Shown: positions 6,333 through 14,255 of the stretch, in pieces
How positions within the stretch are numbered: position 1 is the stretch's first letter
How the letters are laid out: the number at the start of each line of letters is the position of its first letter
Assembly: GCA_031401035.1 (NCBI GenBank)
Contig: JANNRA010000072.1
Coordinates: forward strand, 1-26,792
Length of the DNA stretch: 26,792 nucleotides
Source of the DNA: JANNRA01 sp031401035
Lineage (GTDB): Bacteria; Desulfobacterota; Binatia; HRBIN30; CADEER01
Reading direction: 5' to 3'
Made by a program: the position numbers and the translations under genes
Notes under the pieces: model-generated
The model's input: only the letters and a program-made list of their open reading frames with translations
What the model was told of the DNA's origin: nothing
The model's database searches: none

Positions 6333-7793
6333 TCATGAGGTCCAGCCGATGTACTTGAGCTCGCTGTAGGCCTGCAATGCGTAGGTGCCGCCGTCGCGGC
6401 CGATGCCGGAGAGCTTGTAGCCGCCGAACGGGGCGTCGCCATTCATGGGCGCGCCGTTGATCTGCACGGTGCCGGTGCGCAGGGCGCCGGCGACGCGCAG
6501 GGCGCGGGCGGTGTCGGCGCTCCAGACGTAGCCGTAGAGACCGAAGTCCGAGTCGTTGGCGATGGCCACGGCCTCGGCCTCGTCGCGGAACGGGATGGCG
6601 ACCAGCACCGGCCCGAAGATCTCCTCGCGGGCGATGGTCATCTCGTTGCGCACGCCGGTGAAGAGCGTCGGCTCGACGTAGAAGCCGTGCGCGAGGTGCG
6701 CCGGCCGCTTGCCGCCGGCCGCCAGGGTGGCACCCTCGGCGACGCCGGCGGCGATGTAGCGCTCGATGCGCTCGCGTTGTGCCGCCGAAATGACCGGGCC
6801 GACGACGGTGCCCGCCTCGTTCGGCGGGCCGATCGTCAGGCGCGTCGCGGCGGCGGCGAGTTGGGCGGTGAATTCGTCGTAGATCGTCTGCTGGACCAGC
6901 AGACGGGTACCGGCGATGCAGATCTGGCCGCTGTGGAAGGTCCAGACGCTCATGGCGCTGGCCAGGGCGCGTTGCCGATCGGCGTCGGCGAAGACGATGT
7001 TGGCGGACTTGCCGCCCAGCTCGAGCAGCGTGCGTTGCATGCGCCGCGCCGCGCCGGCCTGGATCTGGCAGCCGACGGCGGTGCTGCCGGTGAAGGAGAT
7101 CATGTCCACGTCGGGCGACTCGCACAGCGCCACGCCGATCTCGGGGCCGGCGCCGCAGACGAAGTTCAGCACGCCCGGCGGCAGGACCGAGTCGATCATG
7201 CGGCACAGTTCGGCGACGCCGAGCGGATCGGCGGGCGCCGGCTTGACCACCACCGTGTTGCCGCAGGCGAGCGCGGGGCCGACCTTGCCGGCGCAGTTGG
7301 TCATCGGAAAGTTGTAGGGCGTGATGCAGGCGACGACGCCGATCGGCTCGCGCACCGCCATGCCCGAAGCGACGCCGCCGCCCTGGCGGGCGGTGAGCGT
7401 CTGCGGCGGCAGCGGCGTCTGCGGCGACTGGCTGGCGAGGGCGGCGTACTTGGCCAGGCGCAGCCCGACGGCGCCGACCTGCTGGGTCTCGGCGACCAGC
7501 CGCACGGCGCCGGTCTCGGCCATGGTGAGGTCGACCAGCGACGCCTTCTCGCGCTCGAACAGCTCCACCGCCTGCTGTAGCAGGGCGCCGCGTTCGGCAC
7601 CGCTCAGCCGCGGCCACGGGCCGTGCGCGAAGGCGGCGCGCGCGGCCCGCGCCGCGCGCTGCACCTGCTCGACCGAACACTGCGGCGCCTGTCCCGCCAC
7701 CTGCTCGGTGGCGGGGTTGATGACCGGGTAGGAGCCGGCGGCGGCCGGCTCCCAGGTGCCATCGATCAGAACGGAGTTGAGCGTGTCAGACAT
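6333..7793 (-). CDS. NAD(P)-dependent aldehyde dehydrogenase
   Basis: The 486-residue product is a full-length ALDH-superfamily enzyme oxidising an aldehyde to the acid. Catalytic residues are in place: Asn161 (PYNFP), Glu258 (LLELGGKSANIV) and nucleophile Cys292 (SGQICIAGTRLLV). The cofactor loop FTGSTAVG is at about 234-241 and the C-terminal EEIFGPVLVAIPF, NDSDFGLYGYVWS and PFGGYKLSGIGRDGG blocks are canonical. It lies between the LLM flavoprotein gene upstream (67-nt gap with a hairpin) and the alcohol dehydrogenase downstream. No good ribosome site precedes ATG 7793, so it may be translated weakly or by a leader effect. Together with the ADH it would convert an alcohol to an acid for the CoA ligase at 1603-3237. 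The substrate is unknown. Confidence 0.93.
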   Translation of the reverse strand: MSDTLNSVLIDGTWEPAAAGSYPVINPATEQVAGQAPQCSVEQVQRAARAARAAFAHGPWPRLSGAERGALLQQAVELFEREKASLVDLTMAETGAVRLVAETQQVGAVGLRLAKYAALASQSPQTPLPPQTLTARQGGGVASGMAVREPIGVVACITPYNFPMTNCAGKVGPALACGNTVVVKPAPADPLGVAELCRMIDSVLPPGVLNFVCGAGPEIGVALCESPDVDMISFTGSTAVGCQIQAGAARRMQRTLLELGGKSANIVFADADRQRALASAMSVWTFHSGQICIAGTRLLVQQTIYDEFTAQLAAAATRLTIGPPNEAGTVVGPVISAAQRERIERYIAAGVAEGATLAAGGKRPAHLAHGFYVEPTLFTGVRNEMTIAREEIFGPVLVAIPFRDEAEAVAIANDSDFGLYGYVWSADTARALRVAGALRTGTVQINGAPMNGDAPFGGYKLSGIGRDGGTYALQAYSELKYIGWTS

Positions 7794-7807
7794 GGCAGTG
7801 TTGATCC

Positions 7808-7842
7808 GGCGCGGCGCACGGGAGGTCCCGCGGCGCCGCGCC
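7808..7842. repeat. Intergenic GC hairpin between LLM and ALDH genes
   Basis: Perfect 10-bp arms GGCGCGGCGC (7808-7817) and GCGCCGCGCC (7833-7842). It might attenuate or stabilise the message between the two minus-strand genes; no T-tract. Confidence 0.35.
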
Positions 7843-7860
7843 GCATCGCGCGCAACGTCG

Positions 7861-8985
7861 CTAAGCGGCCTTCTGCTTCAGCGCCGCCTCGCGCATGCGC
7901 GTCGTGCTGTGGACCGGATCCTTGTCGAAGTGCGGCACCACGTGTTTGCCGAAGACCTCGATCGAGCGCAGGACGTGCTTCTGGTCCATGGTCATGGTGA
8001 GCGGCGAGTAGATGAGCTGATCGACGCCGATCGCCTCGTACATCGTGACGACGTCGATGATCTCCTCCGGGGCGCCGATCTGGCGGCCACCGACGGCCAT
8101 GCCGGCCTTGAGCTCCGCCGGCGTCGGCGGCGACAGAGTCGGCACCGGGCCTTCCTTGGGGAACTGCGGCGGGCGCGGGATCGAGTCGAGCCAGGTGAAG
8201 AAGAGCTGCGAGAACTGTTCTGTGCGCGCGGTGCAGAAGAGGGCGCGCGCCTCGTCGCCGTCGGGCAGACAGAACATGTTGGTGGTGACGGCGATGTTGT
8301 CGTTGATGAAGCCGCCGATCGGGTTGCGGCAGCGGGCGATGGCGTCCTTGTAGCTCTGCACCAGCGGCTTGATCGTCTCCGGCGTCCCGAAGGTGAAGCA
8401 CAGCGCCCCGAGGCCGAGCTCGCCGGCCTCGGCGAAGGTCTGCGGGCTCGAGCACGCCACCCACATCGGCGGATTGGGCTTGGTGTAGGGCTTCGGCAGC
8501 ACATCGCGCTTGGGCATGCGGAAGTACTTGCCCTGGTACTCGTAGGGCTCGTCGGCCCACATGCGCGGGATCTGCTCGAGCGACTCGCGCCACATCGGCT
8601 TGGTCTCCGCCGCCGTCGGAATGTCGAAGCCGGCCCACTCGGCCGAGGACGAGCCGCGGCCGGTGCCGAACTGGACGCGCCCCTCGGAGAGGTGGTCGAG
8701 TGTGGCGATGCGCTCGGCGACACGCGCCGGATGATTCACCTTGGCGGTGATGTTGGTGATCGCCGTGCCGACGTGGATGCGCTTGGTCTTCGCCGCCACC
8801 CAGGTGAGGAACACCTCGGGCGCCGGTTGGTGCGAGTAGTTCTTGAGGAAGTGGTGCTCGGGCGCCCAGTTGTATTTGAAGCCGACCGCGTCGACGGCTT
8901 CGGAAACTTCGATTTCGCGGCGGAAGCGCGACTGCTCCGTGTCATCCACCGGCGTGTGCATCTGCGAGAAAATGCCGAACTCCAT
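7861..8985 (-). CDS. LLM class flavin-dependent oxidoreductase (luciferase-like)
   Basis: A 374-residue TIM-barrel protein of the bacterial luciferase-like family, flavin (FMN or F420) dependent. Recognisable blocks are MEFGIFSQMHTP at the N terminus, FKYNWAPEHHFL, KTKRIHVGTAITNI, NHPARVAERIATLDHLSEGRVQFGTGRGSS (cofactor-binding region) and a C-terminal GVDQLIYSPLTM. These enzymes act as monooxygenases or dehydrogenases on alkanes, terpenoids, nitriloacetates and other small substrates; which applies is not visible. ATG 8985 has AGGAGG 9 nt upstream, making it the probable first gene of the minus-strand catabolic block. It is divergent from a TetR regulator across an AT-rich 124-nt gap, the usual layout for a regulator controlling its neighbour. 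F420 versus FMN cannot be decided from sequence alone. Confidence 0.9.
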   Translation of the reverse strand: MEFGIFSQMHTPVDDTEQSRFRREIEVSEAVDAVGFKYNWAPEHHFLKNYSHQPAPEVFLTWVAAKTKRIHVGTAITNITAKVNHPARVAERIATLDHLSEGRVQFGTGRGSSSAEWAGFDIPTAAETKPMWRESLEQIPRMWADEPYEYQGKYFRMPKRDVLPKPYTKPNPPMWVACSSPQTFAEAGELGLGALCFTFGTPETIKPLVQSYKDAIARCRNPIGGFINDNIAVTTNMFCLPDGDEARALFCTARTEQFSQLFFTWLDSIPRPPQFPKEGPVPTLSPPTPAELKAGMAVGGRQIGAPEEIIDVVTMYEAIGVDQLIYSPLTMTMDQKHVLRSIEVFGKHVVPHFDKDPVHSTTRMREAALKQKAA

Positions 8986-9053
8986 GGGACGTCCTCCTGT
9001 TGTTTCCGGACTGTCGATTGCGGACTTTCAAGATTCAAGATTCGAACTGCCGA

Positions 9054-9081
9054 ATTACCATTCGTAAATTTGAATTGTCAA
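9054..9081 (-). promoter_or_regulatory. Candidate sigma70-type promoter for the LLM operon
   Basis: On the minus strand TTGACA (9081-9076), a 16-nt spacer and GGTAAT (9059-9054) lie in a locally AT-rich gap. The -35 is perfect and the -10 matches 4 of 6. Confidence 0.4.
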
Positions 9082-9083
9082 TT
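9073..9083. promoter_or_regulatory. Candidate TetR operator AATTG-T-CAATT
   Basis: An 11-nt perfect palindrome overlaps the -35 of the LLM promoter and lies 27 nt upstream of the tetR start, a position suited to autoregulation and repression of both genes. It is short, so chance is possible. Confidence 0.25.
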
Positions 9084-9109
9084 GTTTTCTCTGTTGGTAC
9101 GGTTCGGGC

Positions 9110-9742
9110 GTGGCCAACCGCAAGCTGCAGGATAAGGCGCGCCAGGCGCGCACCGACATGTACCGGCAGCACGTGCTCGAGGCGGCGGAGGCGGTGTTCG
9201 CCGAGCGCGGCTTCGAGAGCGCCAAGTTGCAGGACATCTCGCGCCACGCCGGCGTCTCGATGGGCACCATCTATGCCGTCTTCGCCAGCAAGGACGAGCT
9301 GTTCCGCGCCATCCTCGACTGGCGCGGCCGCGAGCTGTTGGCGGTGGCGCGGGCCGGTGCCGACGCCGCCGGCGATGGTGCCGGCGGTCCGCGCGCGGCG
9401 CTGGAGCGCCTGATCGAGAGCTACATCGACTACTTCCTCGCCCACCCGCACTTCCTGCGCATGCACCTGCGTCTCGGTACCTCGTGGGTGCTCGGACCAT
9501 CGCAGGGGAGCGAGGGGCAGGTTCGGCTGTGGGAGGAGATTCACGCCCTGCAGGCGGAGTTGATGCGGCGCGGCGTCGCCGCCGGCACCTTCGCCGACGA
9601 GGATCCCAACTTTCTCGCCAAGCTGTTCAGCTCGCTCGACCAGGTGCTGCTGGCGGACTGGGTCGCCGGCGGCATGCGCGCCAGCCGCGACGAGTTGGTG
9701 GCGCGCATGCGCGGCCTGATCCTGCGCGTCATCGGCGCGTAA
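9110..9742 (+). CDS. TetR/AcrR family transcriptional regulator
   Basis: The 210-residue protein has an N-terminal TetR DNA-binding domain (about 18-65): VLEAAEAVFAERGFESAKLQDISRHAGVSMGTIYAVFASKDELF, with the recognition helix in VSMGTIYAVF. The rest is a helical ligand-binding domain with no recognisable signature. The start is GTG at 9110; the protein begins VANRKLQDKAR, and no better ATG fits the family length. It is divergent from the LLM gene and convergent with the cyclase gene, separated from the latter by a long palindrome. It is the only DNA-binding regulator in the window, so it is a candidate for binding either the local AATTG palindrome or the CAAACG sites elsewhere; neither is proven. 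Confidence 0.92.
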   Translation: MANRKLQDKARQARTDMYRQHVLEAAEAVFAERGFESAKLQDISRHAGVSMGTIYAVFASKDELFRAILDWRGRELLAVARAGADAAGDGAGGPRAALERLIESYIDYFLAHPHFLRMHLRLGTSWVLGPSQGSEGQVRLWEEIHALQAELMRRGVAAGTFADEDPNFLAKLFSSLDQVLLADWVAGGMRASRDELVARMRGLILRVIGA

Positions 9743-9814
9743 TGTGGAGTGCGGCGCGACAGCGCCGCTGGATCGATGCGCCGCGTGAGCGGCGCTGACG
9801 CGCCGCACTCCACA
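9743..9814. terminator. Long inverted repeat between convergent genes
   Basis: Arms 9743-9769 and 9788-9814 are reverse complements over 27 nt with one mismatch, around an 18-nt loop. It begins immediately after the tetR stop codon and ends 5 nt before the cyclase stop codon, so it can serve as a bidirectional terminator. It resembles a dispersed palindromic repeat more than an intrinsic terminator, as T-tracts are missing. Confidence 0.6.
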
Positions 9815-9818
9815 CGGG

Positions 9819-10742
9819 CTACTTCACTGCGAGGGGGTTCAGCGGCGAGCCGATGCCGCCGGTGATCTTCAGCGGCGGGGCCGAGAAGAAGAACTCCCAG
9901 ACGCCGTCGGCGGCGCAGTCGTCGGCCAGGGCGTCGAGGTCGAACATCTCGCCGAAGGTCAGCCCCATGTCGCGCAGGCAGAGCAGGTGCAGGGGCAGCG
10001 GCGTCTGGGCGTCCTCGAAGGGGATCACCTCGACGGCGCTGGTGTCGGCGGCGACGGCGGCGACCTGGCGGGCGTGCAGCCAGGCGGCGCAGGCGATGCC
10101 GAGCCCGGGCATCATGCGCATGTAGCCGACCCGTTCGCCGTCGCTCTTGAAGACGCTCAGGTGGCCGGTGCGCACCAGCAGCACGGTGCCGGATTCGACG
10201 CGCACGCCCTCGGCGCGCTCGGCCGCCTCGAGATCGTCGGGCGTGATCACTGTGCCGGGCGCCAGGCGCGGCACGCCGTGCAGGCGCGCGATGTCGAGCA
10301 GCACGCCGCGCGAGACGATGCCGGCGCCGACCTTGTCGATGCCCGCCTTCGCGGCGCCGCCCGAGGTCGTCGAGGCGGCGGGGAAGCCGTTGTACAGCTG
10401 CCCGTCGTAGTGCACGTGCGCCAGCCCGTCCCACTGCGTCGCGCACTGCAGGGGAAAGACCATCACGTCGTCGGCGTAGCGGAAGCCGTCCGGGTAGTCG
10501 CCCGGCAGCTTCTGATCGACGGCGGTCATCAGGTGCAGCGGATTGACGCGTCCGCCCTGGCCGATCTGCGGCCCCTCGGCGCCGAAGCTGAGTCCGAGGC
10601 TGAAGACGACGCCGCGCCGCACCAGCCCGGCCGCCGCCTTCACCACCTCGGGGGTGATGAAGTTGAGCGTGCCGCGCTCATCGTCGGCGCCCCAGCGGCC
10701 CCAGTTCGAGACCTGCGCGGCGAGTTCGCGGACACGCTGCAT
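9819..10742 (-). CDS. Cyclase family protein (kynurenine formamidase-like hydrolase)
   Basis: The 307-residue protein belongs to the putative cyclase family (PF04199), metal-dependent hydrolases related to kynurenine formamidase. Evidence is the N-terminal NWGRWGADDERGTLNFITPE, the central block CATQWDGLAHVHYDGQLYNGF, RGVLLDIARLHG, and VLLVRTGHLS. The usual HxGTHxD metal motif appears here as a variant (DGLAHVHYD), as in long relatives of fungi and actinobacteria. Start ATG 10742 is 6 nt after the stop of the DUF1329 gene upstream, so the two form a tight operon. Cytoplasmic; no signal peptide. Possible role: hydrolysis of a lactone or amide intermediate, which is inference from the family only. 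Confidence 0.85.
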   Translation of the reverse strand: MQRVRELAAQVSNWGRWGADDERGTLNFITPEVVKAAAGLVRRGVVFSLGLSFGAEGPQIGQGGRVNPLHLMTAVDQKLPGDYPDGFRYADDVMVFPLQCATQWDGLAHVHYDGQLYNGFPAASTTSGGAAKAGIDKVGAGIVSRGVLLDIARLHGVPRLAPGTVITPDDLEAAERAEGVRVESGTVLLVRTGHLSVFKSDGERVGYMRMMPGLGIACAAWLHARQVAAVAADTSAVEVIPFEDAQTPLPLHLLCLRDMGLTFGEMFDLDALADDCAADGVWEFFFSAPPLKITGGIGSPLNPLAVK

Positions 10743-10748
10743 CGCCGC

Positions 10749-12083
10749 TCACTTCCCGTAGCGGGACAGCGTCTGCGGATCGAAGATGTTCGAGTCGAGA
10801 CGCTTGCGGCGGACGAACGGCGCCTTGGGGTTGGCGCGCATGCCGCCGAGCGTGGCGCGGTTCATCTTGAAGTTCTCGGCGCAGGCCCACACCTGGGTGC
10901 TGGCGAAGATCATCTCGCCGTCGACGGCGGGCTGATTGACGCGCGCCATGGTCTGGTAGGAGTGCACGACGTCGCCCTGCCAGCTGTACTTGATGTTCCA
11001 GGCGCCGTCCCAGGTCTCGGCGTCGATCCACAGCTGGATCTTGCCGTAGAGGTAGTACTTGTCCTTCGGCGTGCCCTCGATGATCCACATCGGCCGCACC
11101 GCCAGCGCGGCGCTGATCGGCGCCCACGAGACGCCGGTCCAGTTCGGGTCCTGGAAGCCGGCCATCGGCGGGTTGTCGTGCGTGAGCGCCTCGAAGCCGC
11201 CACCCGCCGCCGCCGGCACCTGCAGGGTGCCCTTGATGTTGTTCGGATCGACGATGCGCAGCGCGTCGCGCTTGCCGATCAGCTTCCAGTCGAAGTCCTC
11301 CGGCTTGCCGTCGAAGAAGAAGCCGTCGTCGCCGCTGATGTCGGAGCCGAGATAGCCGTCGGAGCGGTTGGCCGGGCTGACGGCGCGGACGCGGCGCAGG
11401 GCGGGGATGAAGGCCCAGACCGAATCGCGCTTGCTCGGGTCGCGGTAGCGCCAGGTGAGCGAGGAGGTCCCCTGCAGATCGGTGGGGTAGGTGGAGACGC
11501 CGAGGAACTGGCTCTGCAGGTTGTTCGGGTTGGGGAGGCGATACTTCTCCAGCTGCCCGTCCCAGAAGTTGAAGTAGCCGTCGGCGTGGATCTCGCGGTC
11601 CATGCCTTTCGGCGCCAGCATCGCCACCAGCGTGACGTTGAAGGAGCTGCCGCCGCTCCAATAGGCGAGGAACTGGTTCCAGACGATCTTAACCGCCGCC
11701 TTCGGGTCGTTGGCATCGATGATCGGGAACGGAATCCCGTACAGGTAGTCCGGCTGCTTGCCGCTCGCCTTGAAGATCACCGTGCCGATGTCGTCGATGT
11801 CGAGCTGGCCGGCATTCTGTTCGCTGGCCGCCGTCCACGCCGCTTCCCACTTCGGACTGCCGACCGGGAACGAGACGATGGGGTTCTTGTAGTCGCCGGA
11901 CTCGTAGTGGCGCAGGATCTCTGGCGGCAGCAGGTCCTTGGCCGCCTGCCAGTTGCTCGGGCCGAGCACGTCGCCGACCGCCAGGCCGGTCGCGGGCGCG
12001 CCCGCGTCGGCCGCTGCCGCGGACGGGTGCGGCCCGTTCGCCATCAGTATCGCGGCCAGCGCCGCAACATATGCACGCGTCAT
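10749..12083 (-). CDS. DUF1329 envelope protein (LolB-like, outer membrane lipid/hydrophobe transfer)
   Basis: The product of 444 residues carries an N-terminal Sec signal (MTRAYVAALAAILMANG, cleavage near PSAAAADA) and then matches DUF1329: TGLAVGDVLGPSNWQAAKDLLPPEIL, the central YRDPSKRDSVWAFIPALRRVRAVSPANRSDGYLGSDISGDDG block and the C-terminal GEMIFASTQVWACAENFKMNR region. Family members are periplasmic LolB/LolA-fold proteins often encoded near RND transporters and thought to handle lipids or hydrophobic substrates. I prefer ATG 12083 over GTG 12089 because the AGGGGAG ribosome site (12091-12097) gives 7-nt spacing to the ATG. It leads an operon with the cyclase gene, and a PsrA-type palindrome lies 61 nt upstream. 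There is no DUF1302 partner or RND gene in view. Confidence 0.88.
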   Translation of the reverse strand: MTRAYVAALAAILMANGPHPSAAAADAGAPATGLAVGDVLGPSNWQAAKDLLPPEILRHYESGDYKNPIVSFPVGSPKWEAAWTAASEQNAGQLDIDDIGTVIFKASGKQPDYLYGIPFPIIDANDPKAAVKIVWNQFLAYWSGGSSFNVTLVAMLAPKGMDREIHADGYFNFWDGQLEKYRLPNPNNLQSQFLGVSTYPTDLQGTSSLTWRYRDPSKRDSVWAFIPALRRVRAVSPANRSDGYLGSDISGDDGFFFDGKPEDFDWKLIGKRDALRIVDPNNIKGTLQVPAAAGGGFEALTHDNPPMAGFQDPNWTGVSWAPISAALAVRPMWIIEGTPKDKYYLYGKIQLWIDAETWDGAWNIKYSWQGDVVHSYQTMARVNQPAVDGEMIFASTQVWACAENFKMNRATLGGMRANPKAPFVRRKRLDSNIFDPQTLSRYGK

Positions 12084-12144
12084 CAACACGCTCCCCTGCC
12101 GAGTCCGATCCTGCGCGGCACTAGCGCGCGCCTTCGCGATTAGT

Positions 12145-12158
12145 CAAACGTTCGTTTG
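12145..12158. promoter_or_regulatory. PsrA-type operator, site 1 (CAAACG-TT-CGTTTG)
   Basis: A perfect 6-2-6 palindrome lies between the crotonase stop and the DUF1329 start. On the minus strand its downstream half overlaps a TTGACT element, a position where a repressor would block the DUF1329-cyclase promoter. It fits the published PsrA consensus [CG]AAAC-N2-4-GTTT[GC]. Confidence 0.6.
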
Positions 12159-12165
12159 TGGAAGG

Positions 12166-13086
12166 CTAGCCCTTGAAGGTCGAGGGCCCGACGTCGCCGA
12201 ACGGCTCGTCGCGTTCGCGTACGGCTTGCTTGAATCCGGCCGCCGCGGCGCGCTGCTGGAAGGCGTAGCCCTCGGCGGTGTGGCGGGCGATGCCGTCGAA
12301 AAGGGTGCCGAGGATCTGCGTCGTCGGCAGACCGGCGGCGAGGACGGTCTGGTTGACCAGCAACTTCATCATCACCAGTTGGTTGATCGGCATGCGGGCG
12401 ATGCGCTCGAGCAGGATCTCGGTGCGGGCGTCGAGCTGGTCGGCCGGCGCGCACTCGCTGGCGAGGCCCCATTCGACCGCCTCGCGGCCGTTCAGGCAGT
12501 CGCCGGTGAAGAGCAGCCGCTTGGCCTTCTCGATGCCGAGGCGAAAGGCCCACACCGAGGTCGTCGGCGAGCCCCAGACGCGTGCCGGCGGATAGCCGAT
12601 CTTGGCGTCCTCGGCGATGACCAGCAGGTCGCTGCACAGGGCCATGTCGGTGCCGCCGGCGACGCAGAAGCCGTGCACCTTGCACACCACCGGCTTGTTG
12701 GCGTGGAACAGGCTCATGAAGCCGCGCACGTTGCGCGCCATCATCTGATAGTCGACGACCGGGTCCCAGACGCCCTGCGGATCGTGGTTGCGGCCGGTGA
12801 CGCGCGGATCGAGCGGCGAGCCGGGCGGCGCGAAGTCGCGCTCGGCCATCGGCGCGTCGCTCATGCGCTCGGCGCTGGCGACCAGGTCGTAGCCGCCGCA
12901 GAAGCCCTTGCCGTTGCCGCTCAGCGCGATGACGTGGACCTCCGGGTCGAGGTCGGCGCGCTCGACGCAGCCCGCCAGCTCGACCGGCAGATCGAGGGTG
13001 ATGCCGTTGCCGCGGGCGGGGCGATTGAGGGTGATGCGGGCGATGCGGCCGGTGACCGCGTAGGTCATCGTCTTCAGGGTGTCCAT
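12166..13086 (-). CDS. Crotonase-fold (enoyl-CoA hydratase/isomerase family) protein
   Basis: The 306-residue product has the crotonase fold that binds acyl-CoA and stabilises an enolate by an oxyanion hole: first half GNGKGFCGGYDL (about 57-68), second half VHGFCVAGGTDMALCSDLLV (about 138-156). The position where hydratases carry the first catalytic Glu (PE in G-x-PE) reads IGYPPARVWGSP here, so hydration is doubtful; an isomerase, hydrolase or lyase activity is possible. It is somewhat longer than the 260 typical of hydratases, with an insert at about 72-112 (FAPPGSPLDPRVTGRNHDP). GAGGAG precedes ATG 13086. It follows the SGNH hydrolase gene by 21 nt on the same strand. Confidence 0.88.
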   Translation of the reverse strand: MDTLKTMTYAVTGRIARITLNRPARGNGITLDLPVELAGCVERADLDPEVHVIALSGNGKGFCGGYDLVASAERMSDAPMAERDFAPPGSPLDPRVTGRNHDPQGVWDPVVDYQMMARNVRGFMSLFHANKPVVCKVHGFCVAGGTDMALCSDLLVIAEDAKIGYPPARVWGSPTTSVWAFRLGIEKAKRLLFTGDCLNGREAVEWGLASECAPADQLDARTEILLERIARMPINQLVMMKLLVNQTVLAAGLPTTQILGTLFDGIARHTAEGYAFQQRAAAAGFKQAVRERDEPFGDVGPSTFKG

Positions 13087-13107
13087 GCGAGTCTCCTCGG
13101 GCTGTCC

Positions 13108-14190
13108 CTACTCCAGGTCAGCGCCGGCCGCGACGGGGTCCGCCGCCGCCGCGTCGGCGGCGAGCAGCGGCCCGGTCAGCGCGCCCGCGAACGCCGCGTT
13201 GGCGCGCTCGTTGGGATGCTGGTCGAAGGGGAGGATCCAGTACGAGGTGTCGATGCCGCCGTCGAGTGTGCCGGTGAGGTCGATGTAGCGAATGCCGCGT
13301 TGCGCGAGCGCCTGGCGGATCGCCGCGTAGACCGGCTCGAACGTGCCGGCGCTTAGATCGACGAGGATCGGCAGCATGACGACGACGAAGCGCGTCCCGG
13401 TGTCCGCGCAGGCGCGCTGCATGGCCTCGATGGCATCCAGGTTGTCGCGGAAGAACGGCAACTCGGCTTGCGCCGGGTCGGTCAGGTGGCGGATGCGCGC
13501 GCTGCGCTCGCGGCGCTTCTCGAGCGTCCGCGCGACGAACGCGGCCAGGTGCGATCGCCACGGGGCGGCGGCCGCGGGCGCCGCGGCGGTGGCGACGTAG
13601 CTGGTTGGGAAGCTGATCAGGTCGTTGAGGTGCAGGCCGTAGAGGACGAGGTCGTGCGCCAGGCCGTCGCGCACCGCCAGGTAGTTGCGCAGGCTGGTGC
13701 GGGCGTCGGCGCCGGGTTCGGCGAAGTTGACCAGGCGGCGGTCGTCGCCGCGCTCGCGTAGGGCGCGCTCGACCTGGAACACGTAGGTGTCCTCGTAGCG
13801 CAGGCCGAACCCCAGCGTGAACGAATCGCCGACGACGATGCCGACGCGGCCGTGCAGGTCGCGCTGGCGGGGCTCCGCCGAGCGCCCGCCGGCCTGATCG
13901 AAGTGATAGTCGATCGTCCCGTCGCTGCGCCGGTAGTAGTCGTCGTGGTCGAAGGCGAGGGGGTAGATCTCGCGGTAGGAATGGAAGGGGACGCGGAACT
14001 GGCGTGCGCCGACCAGGGTGGTGAACTGATACGGATTGTTCAGCGGCAGATCGGGGGCCGAGCGCAACCGCAGAGTCAACTCGAGCCCCAGCAGCGGCAC
14101 GGCGCATCCAGCCAGAACGAGCAGCAGCCGCGCTACGGCGATCCTCCCCCGGAAACGTCCTCGCCACTCGTTGCGCACGCCGCGCAGCAT
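13108..14190 (-). CDS. SGNH/GDSL-like hydrolase with N-terminal membrane anchor
   Basis: A 360-residue protein with an N-terminal hydrophobic segment (about 18-42) after a basic start, likely an uncleaved signal anchor. The SGNH core follows: block I VGDSFTLGFGL (Ser123), then VNFAEPGADARTSLRNYL, block III-like LVLYGLHLNDL with the Asn, FVVVMLPI, and C-terminal block V FDQHPNERAN with the Asp-x-x-His pair. These enzymes remove acyl or acetyl groups from lipids or glycans at the cell surface. The long first part with HDDYYRRSDGTIDYHFDQAG looks like the N-terminal domain of a family common in delta-type bacteria. It is upstream of the crotonase gene (21-nt gap) and divergent from the SDR at 14256. 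Substrate unknown. Confidence 0.82.
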   Translation of the reverse strand: MLRGVRNEWRGRFRGRIAVARLLLVLAGCAVPLLGLELTLRLRSAPDLPLNNPYQFTTLVGARQFRVPFHSYREIYPLAFDHDDYYRRSDGTIDYHFDQAGGRSAEPRQRDLHGRVGIVVGDSFTLGFGLRYEDTYVFQVERALRERGDDRRLVNFAEPGADARTSLRNYLAVRDGLAHDLVLYGLHLNDLISFPTSYVATAAAPAAAAPWRSHLAAFVARTLEKRRERSARIRHLTDPAQAELPFFRDNLDAIEAMQRACADTGTRFVVVMLPILVDLSAGTFEPVYAAIRQALAQRGIRYIDLTGTLDGGIDTSYWILPFDQHPNERANAAFAGALTGPLLAADAAAADPVAAGADLE

Positions 14191-14255
14191 ACGCCGCGGT
14201 GAGGTCGCGGCTCAATTGCCGCCCGCCGCGCGGCCGTGATAGCGCCTCGCTCCCT

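Noticed and set aside
9987..12143. 718-residue plus-strand reading frame
   Set aside because: It is the GC-biased antisense of the cyclase and DUF1329 genes, with no domain or ribosome site.
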